Source: Granulicella sp.
Lineage (GTDB): Bacteria > Acidobacteriota > Terriglobia > Terriglobales > Acidobacteriaceae
Direction: 5' to 3'
Assembly (NCBI GenBank): GCA_025408425.1
Contig: JANXYX010000013.1
Location: 186,001 to 250,000 of the forward strand
Length of the DNA: 64,000 bases
Part shown: positions 1 to 11,100 of the stretch, piece by piece
Layout: the number at the start of each line of letters is the position of its first letter
Numbering within the stretch: position 1 is the stretch's first letter
Translations under genes and position numbers: made by a program
The notes under the pieces: generated by a model
Database searches by the model: none
Told to the model about the DNA's origin: nothing
What the model saw: only the letters and a program-made list of their open reading frames with translations

Positions 1-354
1 TCAATCGTAAGCCGCGACGGTAAAGACCCATTGAATAACAAAGCAGGACTCGATCTGTTCGCGGAGGCTTATCTCGCGGGTGCCCCACGCGAAACCCCAT
101 TTGCATCCCCAGCTTTTGCTGATGCTTCCAACCTTCCACCCGTTCTCATCCAGATAGGTGAAAATGAAGTCATGCTGAGCGAAGCTATGGAGCTTGCGGC
201 TCATCTCGGGGAGAGCAAGGTCCGAGTGATACTGGAAGTCTGGCCTGAGATGTTCCACGTGTGGCACTTCTTCTCTCATGTGCTGCCGGAAGGGAGGCAA
301 GCGATCGAGCACGCTGCTGCTTTTCTCGACGAAGCTATCCGCTTAGGCCGATAA
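1..354 (+). CDS. alpha/beta hydrolase (HSL/acetyl-esterase-like), C-terminal part, truncated by window start
   Basis: Frame 1 open from base 1 (SIVSRDGKDPLNNKAGLDLFAEAYL...LPPVLIQIGENEVMLSEAMELAAHL...FHVWHFF); resembles the C-terminal third of HSL-type esterases. Confidence 0.7.
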   Translation, partial: SIVSRDGKDPLNNKAGLDLFAEAYLAGAPRETPFASPAFADASNLPPVLIQIGENEVMLSEAMELAAHLGESKVRVILEVWPEMFHVWHFFSHVLPEGRQAIEHAAAFLDEAIRLGR

Positions 355-1026
355 AACCGTCGGAGTTGTCATGGACTGCCAGTCGAGCCGCCCGGTTCGG
401 CTGGCGTCGTCCACAATGAAGCAGCTCACGCCACGATCAAACATTATCCTTAGTATCGTTCCTGGTCGCTTAGGCGGTAAGCCGAGCACGCTGAGGAAGA
501 GCAGCAGGGTTCCTGCCAGGACGAGTGCCCAGCCGATGGGGGCCTGCACGACGGTTGAGTGCAGAGTGTCAACCTGGACTCCAAAGGCTATCGAGGCCAC
601 CAGGCAGCAGCTGACGCTAACCATGGCCGCTACCAAGCGCAGGAATGGGTTCCACTGCACGACGCGGCCTTTCAGGTGGAGCGAGAGCAGCGTTCCGGCG
701 GCGAAGAACTGAAACTGGACGAAGCTGTTCGTCCATTGGCTGCTGAAACCATTCGCTGGATGCATCGCGTAGAACACGACCGCCACGTACGAGACCGCGA
801 TTAGTACCAGCGAGACCGTCTTCACGCCAAAGCGGCGGCCGCAGAGGGCAATGATGGGGATGGCTATGTAGAACTGCTCCTTGACGGAGATGCTCCAGAG
901 GGGATTGACGGGAAAGGCAGGAACCCAACCGTGGAGGCATATCCACCAGTTGCCGGCAAAGAAGGTGAAGGTGAACCTGCCGGTGAAAGGCAAAGACCTG
1001 GGCTTCTTCGACCGCGAGGTACACAT
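343..1026 (-). pseudogene. acyltransferase family 3-like fragment lacking its N-terminus and probably its C-terminal TM helices
   Basis: Membrane segment 'NPLWSISVKEQFYIAIPIIAL' is typical of acyltransferase_3; ORF opens mid-domain next to the GH31 stop and ends in a non-membrane tail. Confidence 0.55.
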
Positions 1027-1038
1027 CGATTTCTACCT

Positions 1039-3219
1039 TTAAGCCGGTTGAGAATCTGTGGGAGATGCCGAGTTCCAAGTGGCTACCGTGTAGCGATAGT
1101 TTCCCTGCTGCTTTACCGTGCCGACTCGAGTAGCGGCGTTCCATGTGAGGTGAAGGGAATCGCCCTCTGGTGTGAGCAGCGAGAAGGGAAGGTGTCCGTC
1201 GCCGAAGACTCGGACTTCGAGATTGCGGCTTGCCGGATCGGCCGTGGAGTTGGTGATCGATGCTAGAGGGAAGACGGAGCCATCCATGACGAATACGGGG
1301 ATTTTGTGCGTCGCGGCGGGAATGTCGATGGTCGTGCCGCCAGCTACCGGTTCGCCCGTCCAGAAGTTATGCCACTGACCTGGAGGCAGCGTCAGCCGAC
1401 GACCAGGCTCTCCGGCAAATAGTGGAGCGACGAGCATACGGTCGCCAACCATCCAGGCATCTTCGGTCCTTGCGATGCCGGTATGATCGGGCCAGTCGAG
1501 TGCAAGGGCTCGGAATGGCGGCGTACCGTCAGTCGCATATCGGGCAAAGGCAGCGCGCAGATAGCAGATGAGTTGCATGCGCCAGCCAATGATTTCCCGG
1601 CAGCGGCCCTCAAGCTTTTCCCAGTTCGCCGCGAAATCGTTGGCATTGTTCTTCTTCCGGTCCAGTTGCTTCCAAGGTGGGCTCGGGATGTACCAACCAT
1701 TGATGAGCGCCAGCGGCGAAAACACAACAGTTTGAAGTCTGCGAATCAGGTCCTCTTCACTCTTTGCATCTCGAACCTCTGGGCACCAGAGCAGGCCGCT
1801 AAAGCCCGAGTTCACCAGCGCTCGCACGAACTGACGGTGGTCATATAAATCGCTGTACAGCACAAACGGATAAGGCGATGCAAGCGCTCCGCTCGACCGA
1901 ACCAGGCCGTAAGTCGACCTCTTGCGCTGTTCAAACTGTTTCCAAAGCGCGCTCTGATATCCGAGCCCAAAGAGACTGTGCATCTGTTCGCCATCGGGTC
2001 CAGAAGGAAACTGGCTCACCTCCGAGAACGACCAGGCGCCCGTGTAGTCTGAGTTGTCGCACTCGTCCAACTTGAATCCGTCGATACCGCTGTCGATCAA
2101 GGTCGTTCCATGAAAGTCGCCAAAGATCTGCCGCGCCTTCGGATCGTGAAAATCAGGAACAAGTCCACCCCAGACTCCTTTGTTGCCTGAAAGGTTCACC
2201 ATTGGCGTGAAAAGCGGAGAAGAGGGATGAATGAACGCATGCTCCCAAAGGTTAACGTGGTAATTCCGACTCTTCAGCTCCTTTATAAGCCCTACAGGGT
2301 CGGGGAACCGTTCTTTGTTCCAAACATACGTGCAGGAGTACGCGTGCGTCTGCCACCCTGGCTCCAACCCTAGTACATCGCATGGGATTTTCCGCTCACG
2401 GAACTCCTGTGCGAAGGCGACAAGATCCGAGTTGGTTGCGTTGGCTGAGGCTCGATACCAGAAGCCGAGTCCCCACTCCGGCGGATTCACGCCGCCACCT
2501 GAAAACAGGTTGTACCGCCTGACCGCGTCTAGCGTAGTTGGACCCCCAAAAAGATAAACGTCGACTCCACCCGCACCTGGTATATCGACCAGGATCTTTG
2601 AGCTCTGATTCTCTGATAGGCCTTTCGAATAAAGGCCTTCAGTGGACATCGGCAGCACACCTCCACTTTCAATATCGACGGCAAGGTCGGGCTTATCCCG
2701 TGACCCGCCACAATAGAAAGTTGCATAGCGTGCTGTGTCGACCAGTACGCCATACCCTAGACTGCTGACATAAAACGGCACCGGTGCATGGGATTCTCCT
2801 GTGTCGGAACGTGGGTCTGCATTCACGCGCAGCGTGCGCTTCTTACCGCGGTTCCGTACCGAAAAGAACTGCAGGCCGAAGCCATATATCTCCTCACCCG
2901 CTGCGAGCGGAAGTGTCAGCGATGTACCGCGCGGACGAATGCTACCTTCAGGGGGCGAAAGCGGTGGCTTGCCGACCAGAGTCGCCGCACGCAAGGCTTC
3001 CGAGCGAGGTTCAACGAGGCGCGACGAGACGGGAGAAATGGCTTCCGGCGATCCAATCGTCGCCTTCCAGATTCCCGGGCCAACCTGGCTCCATCGGCTA
3101 TCGAGTTGCCGCGTTCCCTTCGAATTTTTCTGCCCCAGCATACTGGGATCAAGAATGGCTAGCCCGGTGCCAGCAATGAGACCCATGCCAAGTTGTCTCC
3201 GATTGATTGACTTTGACAT
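1039..3219 (-). CDS. glycoside hydrolase family 31 (alpha-xylosidase/alpha-glucosidase-like), Tat-like signal
   Basis: Motifs GFWYRAS, DVLGLEPGWQ, LWEHAFIHPSSPLF, DGFKLDECD; N-terminus NRRQLGMGLIAGTGLA. Confidence 0.85.
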   Translation of the reverse strand: MSKSINRRQLGMGLIAGTGLAILDPSMLGQKNSKGTRQLDSRWSQVGPGIWKATIGSPEAISPVSSRLVEPRSEALRAATLVGKPPLSPPEGSIRPRGTSLTLPLAAGEEIYGFGLQFFSVRNRGKKRTLRVNADPRSDTGESHAPVPFYVSSLGYGVLVDTARYATFYCGGSRDKPDLAVDIESGGVLPMSTEGLYSKGLSENQSSKILVDIPGAGGVDVYLFGGPTTLDAVRRYNLFSGGGVNPPEWGLGFWYRASANATNSDLVAFAQEFRERKIPCDVLGLEPGWQTHAYSCTYVWNKERFPDPVGLIKELKSRNYHVNLWEHAFIHPSSPLFTPMVNLSGNKGVWGGLVPDFHDPKARQIFGDFHGTTLIDSGIDGFKLDECDNSDYTGAWSFSEVSQFPSGPDGEQMHSLFGLGYQSALWKQFEQRKRSTYGLVRSSGALASPYPFVLYSDLYDHRQFVRALVNSGFSGLLWCPEVRDAKSEEDLIRRLQTVVFSPLALINGWYIPSPPWKQLDRKKNNANDFAANWEKLEGRCREIIGWRMQLICYLRAAFARYATDGTPPFRALALDWPDHTGIARTEDAWMVGDRMLVAPLFAGEPGRRLTLPPGQWHNFWTGEPVAGGTTIDIPAATHKIPVFVMDGSVFPLASITNSTADPASRNLEVRVFGDGHLPFSLLTPEGDSLHLTWNAATRVGTVKQQGNYRYTVATWNSASPTDSQPA

Positions 3220-3276
3220 CGTCGTATTCCTTTCATTTGTTCGCCGCCACGTAGGGTGATTGCATACAACTGACTG

Positions 3277-5322
3277 TCAGTTGGACGTTAGCGACACGTG
3301 GTCGAAGCAGACCTCTGTTGTGATTTTATGGAGGCCTGAGTTCAGAAAGAGGCCGACACGAAGGCTTCTGTTAGGGATGTCCGTGGTTCCGATCTCAGAC
3401 CACTTACTGCCGTCCATCGAAACTGCCGCGTGCAGCGTTGTGTCGTCGAGTTCGAATCGAAGCGAGAGAGGCCCGGCCAGACGTCCAAAGGTGATGGTCG
3501 GAGCGGAAAGTTGACTAGTAATCACCGTATGCGAGGATGCTCCGGCCTCGTCAGTGCGTAGCAAAGAAGCCGACCATGCAGGCCGCTCCATTTCTCCACG
3601 GGACGAGAGCAAGAGCATCGCTTCGACAACGTTAGCTGCCCCATCACTAAGGACCGCTATGCCTAGTTGAAGGAACTGTGAGGCGATCAACGGGACGACG
3701 CGGGCAGTGAACGTACTCTTCGCCGGCATCTTGCGGTGCACTAGAAAGGCCGTGATGTGCTGGTTATTTTGAGGCACCCCCGCGGACCGAAGTCTGTAGG
3801 TCATTCCGTCAAATGAAGCTGTACTCTTGCCAGACAGCTGTCCTACTGTTTGCTCCTGCCAGTCGGCGGGAAGCCCAACCATTTCCTCGGCCGACGAGGA
3901 AGTTCTATTCGAGCCGACTGCGTTTACTCGGTAGGAATAGAGCCGCGAAGGCTTGACATCTGGATCGCGGTAAGTCGGCCCAACCGCATTCTTAGCGATC
4001 ACTGCATATCGAGTGTCGCCGTCCTCCGCACGGCTTATCGTGTAGCGCGTTGTACGGGCAAGAGGCACAAAATCGAGATCTATTGCTCCGTTGTTCGCTA
4101 GTGCGTGTAGGCCGGATGGCACAGCTACTGACGCAGCCTCATCCGTGTCAGGGCTGGCCTCACGTGTATACAGCAGGGTGCCAAAGCCGGTGTGGTCGGC
4201 TCCGAACCCAGCAACTTCGGGACGAAGCTTCTCAGCCGCGCGTTGAGTCCAGGGCGCTGGCAGTCCTCGCCGATGAACGTAGTGGTTGTATATCTGCTCG
4301 AAGACTGGTCTCAGAGTGCTCCTTGGCGAAATGGCGTTGTGGCGATATTTGCCGGTTTGGTCGATATCGGGCTCGAACGGAACGTCTTCCCCGAGATTGT
4401 AGCGGGCTGTGTATTCAAAGCCGAGAAGCAGTCGATTGTCGAGGTTGGCATAAAGGTCCAATCCCTGGTGCCATGCCATCTCGCAACAGTCGCCCATGTG
4501 CGCCAGTCCAAGTTGTGTGTGCTGTTGATCGCGACCGGTCTCCTGGCATTCGCCGTTAGCATAGATGTAGTGAGCGAGTTGGCCATCGCCGCAGCCAAAG
4601 CGGTAATACTGAAGCGCGCGATCGAATAGCGGATGGTCGTCGTCGTAGATGGCGATCGCCATCATCATCTTCAGGGCTGCTGTGTCCCAGTTTCCGTTTG
4701 CAAAGGGGGCGAAGTTGGCGACGACGGGGAGAACTATCTCGCGAAGCATTCTCCCGAATCGCTCCGCCTCGGCAGTAGCCCACCCGCTTTTTGTATGCCG
4801 CATGAGCTCCGCGGCATTCACCATCTTGAAACCTCCCAGTGCCGCGCAGAGCACTGAGTCTGAACCGGATATCACTCGCAGAGTCGTTGACCACGCGTTC
4901 AGAATGCCGATCGACACTTTCGCGTATGCGGGATCGCCAGTAATGCAGTTCATCAGAGCGCATTGATATGCGGCATTTGCGTCGCGATCGAACTCCTGGG
5001 AATGCACTGTGGGATTGCGCCCAATTTCTGCGAAGGCTCCTCCGCTGGCGTAAGTCAATTGCGAGAGAGGGTGGGCGCGTAGAGCCTCAAACCCGACAAG
5101 GATTGGTTGGGTTTGGTGTAGAACCCCCTCCCGCATTCTCGCCAGATCGCCATGGCTATGCAGCATTCCAGGATGTGAGAAAGCTTCAGATTTTTTGTCC
5201 GATTGAGAGACTTCGGGCAACGTGCCCTCGCCGAGCAGTGCCGGTGCGAGCGTATAACCAGCGCCCACCGAGAGTAGTAGAGTGTTGAAGCGGCGGCGGG
5301 AGAATATATCTATCGCGGGCAT
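3277..5322 (-). CDS. alginate lyase-domain family secreted protein (Tat-type signal)
   Basis: 'FSHPGMLHSHGDLARMREGV...' and 'GNWDTAALKMMMAIAIYDDDHPLFDRALQYY' resemble the alginate_lyase fold; N-terminal SRRRFNTLLLSVGAG twin-arginine motif supports the start at 5322 rather than 5397. Confidence 0.7.
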   Translation of the reverse strand: MPAIDIFSRRRFNTLLLSVGAGYTLAPALLGEGTLPEVSQSDKKSEAFSHPGMLHSHGDLARMREGVLHQTQPILVGFEALRAHPLSQLTYASGGAFAEIGRNPTVHSQEFDRDANAAYQCALMNCITGDPAYAKVSIGILNAWSTTLRVISGSDSVLCAALGGFKMVNAAELMRHTKSGWATAEAERFGRMLREIVLPVVANFAPFANGNWDTAALKMMMAIAIYDDDHPLFDRALQYYRFGCGDGQLAHYIYANGECQETGRDQQHTQLGLAHMGDCCEMAWHQGLDLYANLDNRLLLGFEYTARYNLGEDVPFEPDIDQTGKYRHNAISPRSTLRPVFEQIYNHYVHRRGLPAPWTQRAAEKLRPEVAGFGADHTGFGTLLYTREASPDTDEAASVAVPSGLHALANNGAIDLDFVPLARTTRYTISRAEDGDTRYAVIAKNAVGPTYRDPDVKPSRLYSYRVNAVGSNRTSSSAEEMVGLPADWQEQTVGQLSGKSTASFDGMTYRLRSAGVPQNNQHITAFLVHRKMPAKSTFTARVVPLIASQFLQLGIAVLSDGAANVVEAMLLLSSRGEMERPAWSASLLRTDEAGASSHTVITSQLSAPTITFGRLAGPLSLRFELDDTTLHAAVSMDGSKWSEIGTTDIPNRSLRVGLFLNSGLHKITTEVCFDHVSLTSN

Positions 5323-5519
5323 TGTCTGGGATTGTCCTCGGAGAATTGGGAGCGTTCTCTTACGGGTGCAGATAACGATATGTCTCAGGTCAACCATGTC
5401 AACCCACTACAAAGAGTAGGTGAAACATTAGCGCTCCAGGCGCAACCCCATTGATCTGGTTGAAGCTTGCCAACAATTTGAAATTTAGCAACAAGCTATA
5501 GTTAGCAGCGTGCCTGCGG

Positions 5520-6527
5520 TTACTTAGGATCTAGAACGGTTGTTATGCCGGTCTTGATGTCTAAGGTCCACGGTTTCGGTTCTGGCAGCTTTATCTGACC
5601 GCCACCGATCTCCAATGGCATCCATACATAGCGGCTATCCCACAGGGTCTTAGGCGTCCACCGGTCACCGGCGTAGATCACAGTAGTTGTCTGCGTGCCG
5701 GCAACCTTGATAAGCATGCTGGACTGCGAGTCATAAGTGTTTGCTTCGGGCGGAGCGATATCCTTGAACTCGATCCACGGACCTCCGAGTGCTTTCGCGC
5801 TAGCGTACACGTTGGGGTTAGCTTTCCATCCCGTGAGATGAGATCCCACGACGTAATAGAGCCCTTTGTAATGAACCAATGCACCGCCTTCAAGCGGTGC
5901 CTGGACAAAAGCCACCTGCTTTTCGACGGACATGTAGTCGTCTGAGAGCTTGGCGATGAAAAAGCCTTTCGTAGGTCGCGACTCAAAGATCAAGTAAGCG
6001 GAACCGTCATCGTCGATGAACTGACCGATATCGCGGCTCTCCTGATCCAAAGGACGAAAGCTTCGCACGTAGATGTAATCTCCGTCGACGCGATCACTGA
6101 CGGCAACAGCCACCCGGGCGAGTTTGTATCCCGGTCCGTCGAGGTGCAGATACATCACAAATTTCTTGGTTTTTGCGTTGTAAAACGCTTTGGGCCGTTC
6201 GAGAATCCAATTGCCGAGGTGCTCTGGATCACTCATTTTCAGCACTTGTTTGCGAAACTTCCAGTGAACTAAATCTGCGGACGAGTAACAAGCTACGTAT
6301 CGCTTATCAGGATCGTTAGTCTGGGTGCGATCCTCGCCAAACCAGAAATAAGTGTCTTTCAGCTTGATGATGCCGCCGCCATGAGCTTCGATCGGTTGAC
6401 CACGATCGTCGAGCCACGGCTTCCCGGGATGTACGACGTTATCCTGCGCAAGGGAAATCCTCGTTACAACAAGCAGCAGCAACAAAGCTAGGCGTTCGGG
6501 GAGAGTGCGGTGGAAATGACGTTGCAT
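5520..6527 (-). CDS. glycoside hydrolase family 43-like secreted enzyme
   Basis: Signal peptide then PWLDDRGQPIEAHGGGIIKLKDTYFWFGEDR...YSSADLVHWKF, GH43 five-blade motifs. Confidence 0.78.
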   Translation of the reverse strand: MQRHFHRTLPERLALLLLLVVTRISLAQDNVVHPGKPWLDDRGQPIEAHGGGIIKLKDTYFWFGEDRTQTNDPDKRYVACYSSADLVHWKFRKQVLKMSDPEHLGNWILERPKAFYNAKTKKFVMYLHLDGPGYKLARVAVAVSDRVDGDYIYVRSFRPLDQESRDIGQFIDDDGSAYLIFESRPTKGFFIAKLSDDYMSVEKQVAFVQAPLEGGALVHYKGLYYVVGSHLTGWKANPNVYASAKALGGPWIEFKDIAPPEANTYDSQSSMLIKVAGTQTTTVIYAGDRWTPKTLWDSRYVWMPLEIGGGQIKLPEPKPWTLDIKTGITTVLDPK

Positions 6528-6637
6528 CTTACGACCTCTCTTATTCTTAAGGCTGGAGCGATAAACCTTACTCTATTGGGGCACAGGTCTTGCGACCCAT
6601 CGCGTTTTCCGCTGTGGCTATCACCATCTCCGTCTCT

Positions 6638-8014
6638 TCATCTCGCCACGACGGGAGTGATAATCGTTCCGATCTTTGCTGCAGGTGATGCGATCGCCAC
6701 CGCGACGATAGTATCGACTGCTTCTGAATTTTCACTTAACGTCACCTTCAAACCCTCAGAGGTTTGTGCGCAGGTAGCCTTTCCTCCCGTAAGCGCCACA
6801 CAGCCCAGGACTTTCGTGGACGTGGGAAGGGAAGGCATCACAAGCGTCTTGCCGGTGAGATTGAGGATATGGAGAAAGATCGTCTGGTCATGATATGTAG
6901 AAACGCCAAAGTCTCCTGGAAGATACGGACCACCACGAGTCTTATAGATGCTTTGGCCATACTGCTTCAGCCAATCGCCAACTTCACTTAGGCGTTCGGC
7001 CTGTGCTGGCTCAATCTGACCATCGGGACGTGGCCCCACATTGAGCAGCAGGTTTCCATCGCGTCCGACGGCTCCAACCAGCAGGCGAATTACATCGTCT
7101 CGCGACTTAATCTTGGCGTTTGGCTGATAACCCCAAGCACCGGTGGTAAGTGTCGTGCAAAGTTCCCACGGATGTTTGTTGTCGAAACTTCCGATCGCAT
7201 TATCACCTTCGCGCGACAGAAAATCCGCCGGCGCATCGGTGCGGTCATTGACGATGATCGATGGCTGAGCGTTACGTAAGTTGTTAACTGCTTCAACGTC
7301 TTGCCAAGAGAACAAGCCCGCGTAATGCTGATCTTTCGGCCGCCGGTGCCATCCCCCCTTGAAGTTGACCCCGTTGAATCCAAGCCAATCCTCGCCACCA
7401 CCGTCGAACCACAGGATATCGAGCTTTCCATAATGCGTCGCCAATTCATTGAGTTGGCGATGGTACTGCTCGCGTAACTCCTTGGCGTTCGGTCGATAAA
7501 CATCTGGGAAGAAGAACCCAGGGAATCGCCAGTCGAGCGGAGAATAGTACAGCCCTACGCGCAAGCCAGTCTTGCGAACAGCGGCAACGTAATCGGCCAC
7601 AAAATCCCGGTGAGCCGCAGACTTCATCGCCGTAAAGCTGCTACCGGGATCGTCGAACAGCGCGAACCCATCGTGATGGCGTGCCGTTAGCACGGTGTAT
7701 CGCATGCCGGCGGCTTTGGCTACTGCGGCCCATGCATCCGGGTCGAACTTGTCCGGCTTGAACTGGTCGGCCAGCTTAGCATATTCGTCGACAGGAATCT
7801 GCTCATTCCACTGGACCCATTCACCACGGCCTGGAATGGAATAGACACCCCAATGCATGAAGAGTCCGAATTTAGCATCGCGCCACCAGGCTATACGCGC
7901 TGCGGCAGCTTCGTAGGAGATTGTGGTCTTCTGCTGCGCCGACGTGACAGATGTCATTACAATGAGGATTACTAAACCAACAATAATCTTTGAAATGAGT
8001 ACGGGCCTTCTCAT
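6638..8014 (-). CDS. alpha-L-fucosidase (GH29)
   Basis: 'RIAWWRDAKFGLFMHWGVYSIPGRGEW', 'YTVLTARHHDGFALF', 'LDILWFDGGGEDW', 'LLLNVGPRPDGQI'; start at internal Met before the signal peptide. Confidence 0.9.
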   Translation of the reverse strand: MRRPVLISKIIVGLVILIVMTSVTSAQQKTTISYEAAAARIAWWRDAKFGLFMHWGVYSIPGRGEWVQWNEQIPVDEYAKLADQFKPDKFDPDAWAAVAKAAGMRYTVLTARHHDGFALFDDPGSSFTAMKSAAHRDFVADYVAAVRKTGLRVGLYYSPLDWRFPGFFFPDVYRPNAKELREQYHRQLNELATHYGKLDILWFDGGGEDWLGFNGVNFKGGWHRRPKDQHYAGLFSWQDVEAVNNLRNAQPSIIVNDRTDAPADFLSREGDNAIGSFDNKHPWELCTTLTTGAWGYQPNAKIKSRDDVIRLLVGAVGRDGNLLLNVGPRPDGQIEPAQAERLSEVGDWLKQYGQSIYKTRGGPYLPGDFGVSTYHDQTIFLHILNLTGKTLVMPSLPTSTKVLGCVALTGGKATCAQTSEGLKVTLSENSEAVDTIVAVAIASPAAKIGTIITPVVAR

Positions 8015-8155
8015 TGATCTCCTTGGGTATGGTCGAGCATGTCTGGGCTGTGTTCTGCAAACGATCTCGCAGGGGTAATGGCACTGGATTAGAGACACAG
8101 TTTTTGAAGCGAGCCCACTACTTGTTCTAAAAGCAGGGGGCTCGTTCTGATGAAG

Positions 8156-11100
8156 TTACCAATTGAGTCTTGCCGACAACTGAAGATACCGCGGCAGGTT
8201 AGTAGGGCCAGTTGGCCCCTTTTGGATGGTGCCGAAGTCAATGCTCGTCGGAGATGCTTGGTAGCCCTGGTCCCAGTTCGGATGATTCAGTGCATTCAGG
8301 AAGTCAACACGGAGCTGTAGGTTCGTAGCCTCCGAAAGATAGATCTTAGATGCCTCCGGGATTTTGAAATTCTTTGCAAGCGCAACGTCGAGGTGATGCG
8401 CCCCAGGTTGACGAATTCCAAAATCGATATTGGCTCTCGTCACGGCATAGCCATTCGGCGCCGTCACGTATGGAATACTCGTACATCCTGCGGCTATCGC
8501 GGCGGCTCCAGGAATGATGGCACCTGTGTCAGTGTCTCGCGTGCCCACGCAAGGAGTCGCGCCGCGAAGACGAGTGAAACTGTGCGAACCGTCACGTGGG
8601 AGCACCGACTGAGCAACACCCATCGGTGCGCCACTGAGTTCCCAGTTTCCGCCAGGACGCCAAGGGAACCCACTGTAGTACGTATAAAGGGGACTGATCT
8701 GCCAGCCGTTGATTGCTTCATTTACCCACCGGTTTACATTCGACAAAAACAACCGATTCCTTCCGAAGGGAAGGTAAGCCACGCCGGAGAACGTAACGGA
8801 ATGCTTCACATCGTTTGACGTACTAACCTGCCTTGAGACAACGCGGTTGACGGTATCGAGAATCGAGCCGGCACTTAGTGCTTTGGCATGTGTATACGCT
8901 GCATGGAGCGACAGGCTCTTAGAGACCTGATGCGACATTGTCACCTGGAGGGAGTTGTACCAGTTTCGTCCATTGTTATATGCGCCGTTCTGGGTGATGG
9001 ACCCAAAGAGCGGATACGGGCGCGTAAAATTCGACCCGGAGAGGGTGCTGGATGAGTAATAACTCGTACCCTTGAACGCGGCGACTCCTAAATACGGGTT
9101 GGCAATCTGGCCTGTGGCAGTATCGTCGCAAAGATGACGGGCGCTTAGTTTCCCGGCTGCATAGCCGACACGCTCCACGTCGCACTGTGCGTTCCATAAA
9201 GGGGAAATGTGGTTGAGATCGTCGCTTACAGCCGTGTTTGTGCTTCGGTTGCCTACATAGCTCACCTCGATCACATCCCTTGCCGAAAGAGCCGCCTGGA
9301 AGGACAGGCTGTAGTTCCACTGAGACGGGATGTGATAACGAGGGTTATAGAAGCTGAGCGACGAGCCAAGACTCTGGTAGTAGCCGAGAGATGATCCAGT
9401 GGGTTGGAGCACGAACGGGATAGGATTGCTCAGGCCCTGGCCCGTCGTTGCGGTGTATGGAGTCAGTCCGTTATCCAGGGAGTTGGTGTAGCTAGTCGAG
9501 GAGCCGAATTCCACAGAGGGGTTCTCGGAAAAGTCGTTGATGAAGTCCTCACCAAGACCGCCGCGAAGTGACATCCTCGAACCGATCGCATATGCAAAAC
9601 CTATGCGCGGGGCAATGTTCAGCTTGTTCATTGCGTATGCGCCCCGCGACTGACCGTTCACGTTGGCGAACTCCAGTCCTCCCATCAGGCCTGGATGAGC
9701 TCCCAAAGCGGTCGTGCCGGACGGAATCTGAGCAGAAACCGGATTCAGGACGTTCGGATTGAAGATCGAGTTTAGTTTGTTGAAGCGTTCCACTCTGGAC
9801 GGCAGCAGATCCCAACGGACGCCCAGGTTCAGCGTGAGCCTCCGTGTCAGCTTCCAGTCGTCCTGGACCCACGGGGCGAAATAGTGCTGAGAATAGAACG
9901 GGTGGTTGTTCGAATACACCGTGCCGGAATTTGGGTAACCGAGCAACATCGAGGCAATCGCCGAGCCACTGGAATAGTTCGGCGCATCAGTCGAGTTATA
10001 AAACTGGTTCGAAAAATTATTGGAAAACGCAAATCGATCGTTGTTGGGGACGGCGTCCGGATTGTCCCACTGGTTGAAGCGCATTTCCAACCCCGCACGC
10101 ATAGTATGCGCTCCGTGAATGAAGGTCACGTTCGGTGTTGTTTGCAGAGAATGCGTAAGCCACTCGTTGACGGGCACAACGTAGCCCTCATTCGGATATC
10201 CGGAAGAATTTGGAAGGCCCGACGCGGTGATGTAGGGGAAATTATGGATATTCTGCAACTGGTTGTAATAGGCAGATGCGAATCCAAGAGTAGCGACGAA
10301 GTTGTTCCCGAACGTCGGCCCTTGAGGATTGCGGCTCTTCTGCGTACTTAGCGCCACACCTGCTGTCAGCAACAAATTAGGACTAAAAGTATGGACCCAT
10401 TGCAGGCCTGCCGCGTGGCCTGCGGGTTGTTCGCCGTCTCCATTCATATTGGCATCATTCTTAGGCGAGAGCCCGGTCCCACTGTTGGTATGTTTCCAGC
10501 GGCCCTGCCAGTTCCAACGAGCGGAGAGCTGATCGCTAGGCCTTGGAGCGTAGTCGAGTTTGATTGTTCCGTTACGCCATATGTCGTTCTCGATCTGCAG
10601 GGTGGTGTAGTTGTTGGTATAGGGGGCGAAACCCGCGCCAGGATTGACGATCTGACTCGGCTGGTCCGCATACACCTGCGTCAAATACTGCGCCAGTTTC
10701 ACGCCGACCGGATCGAGGCGGCCTATAGGAATCCGGTTCCCCGGAAACTGCGAGTGCGCCTGCTTGGTCTTCCCGTTGAGCGGATCAACGATCGTCACAA
10801 GCGGGGTAAGGGGATCGTAGATGTTGAGCGGCCGCAGGCTTTGCGTCGCGGTACTCCAGTACGTCGCCGTGCTGAAGTCACCCGTCAGCCACGCAGGATT
10901 CGGCAGGGAATAAGTACTATACGACGAGTTCGGCGCAATATCGATCATCTGCTCGTAGTTGACCATGTAGAACAGCTTGTTCCTGCCGTCGTACAAGTGC
11001 GGAATAATCACTGGACCGTCGAACTCGAAACCGTACTGGTCGCGCTTGTGGTCGGGCTTCCGTGACGCGGAATCAACTGGATAGGTATATTTGGTCTGCC

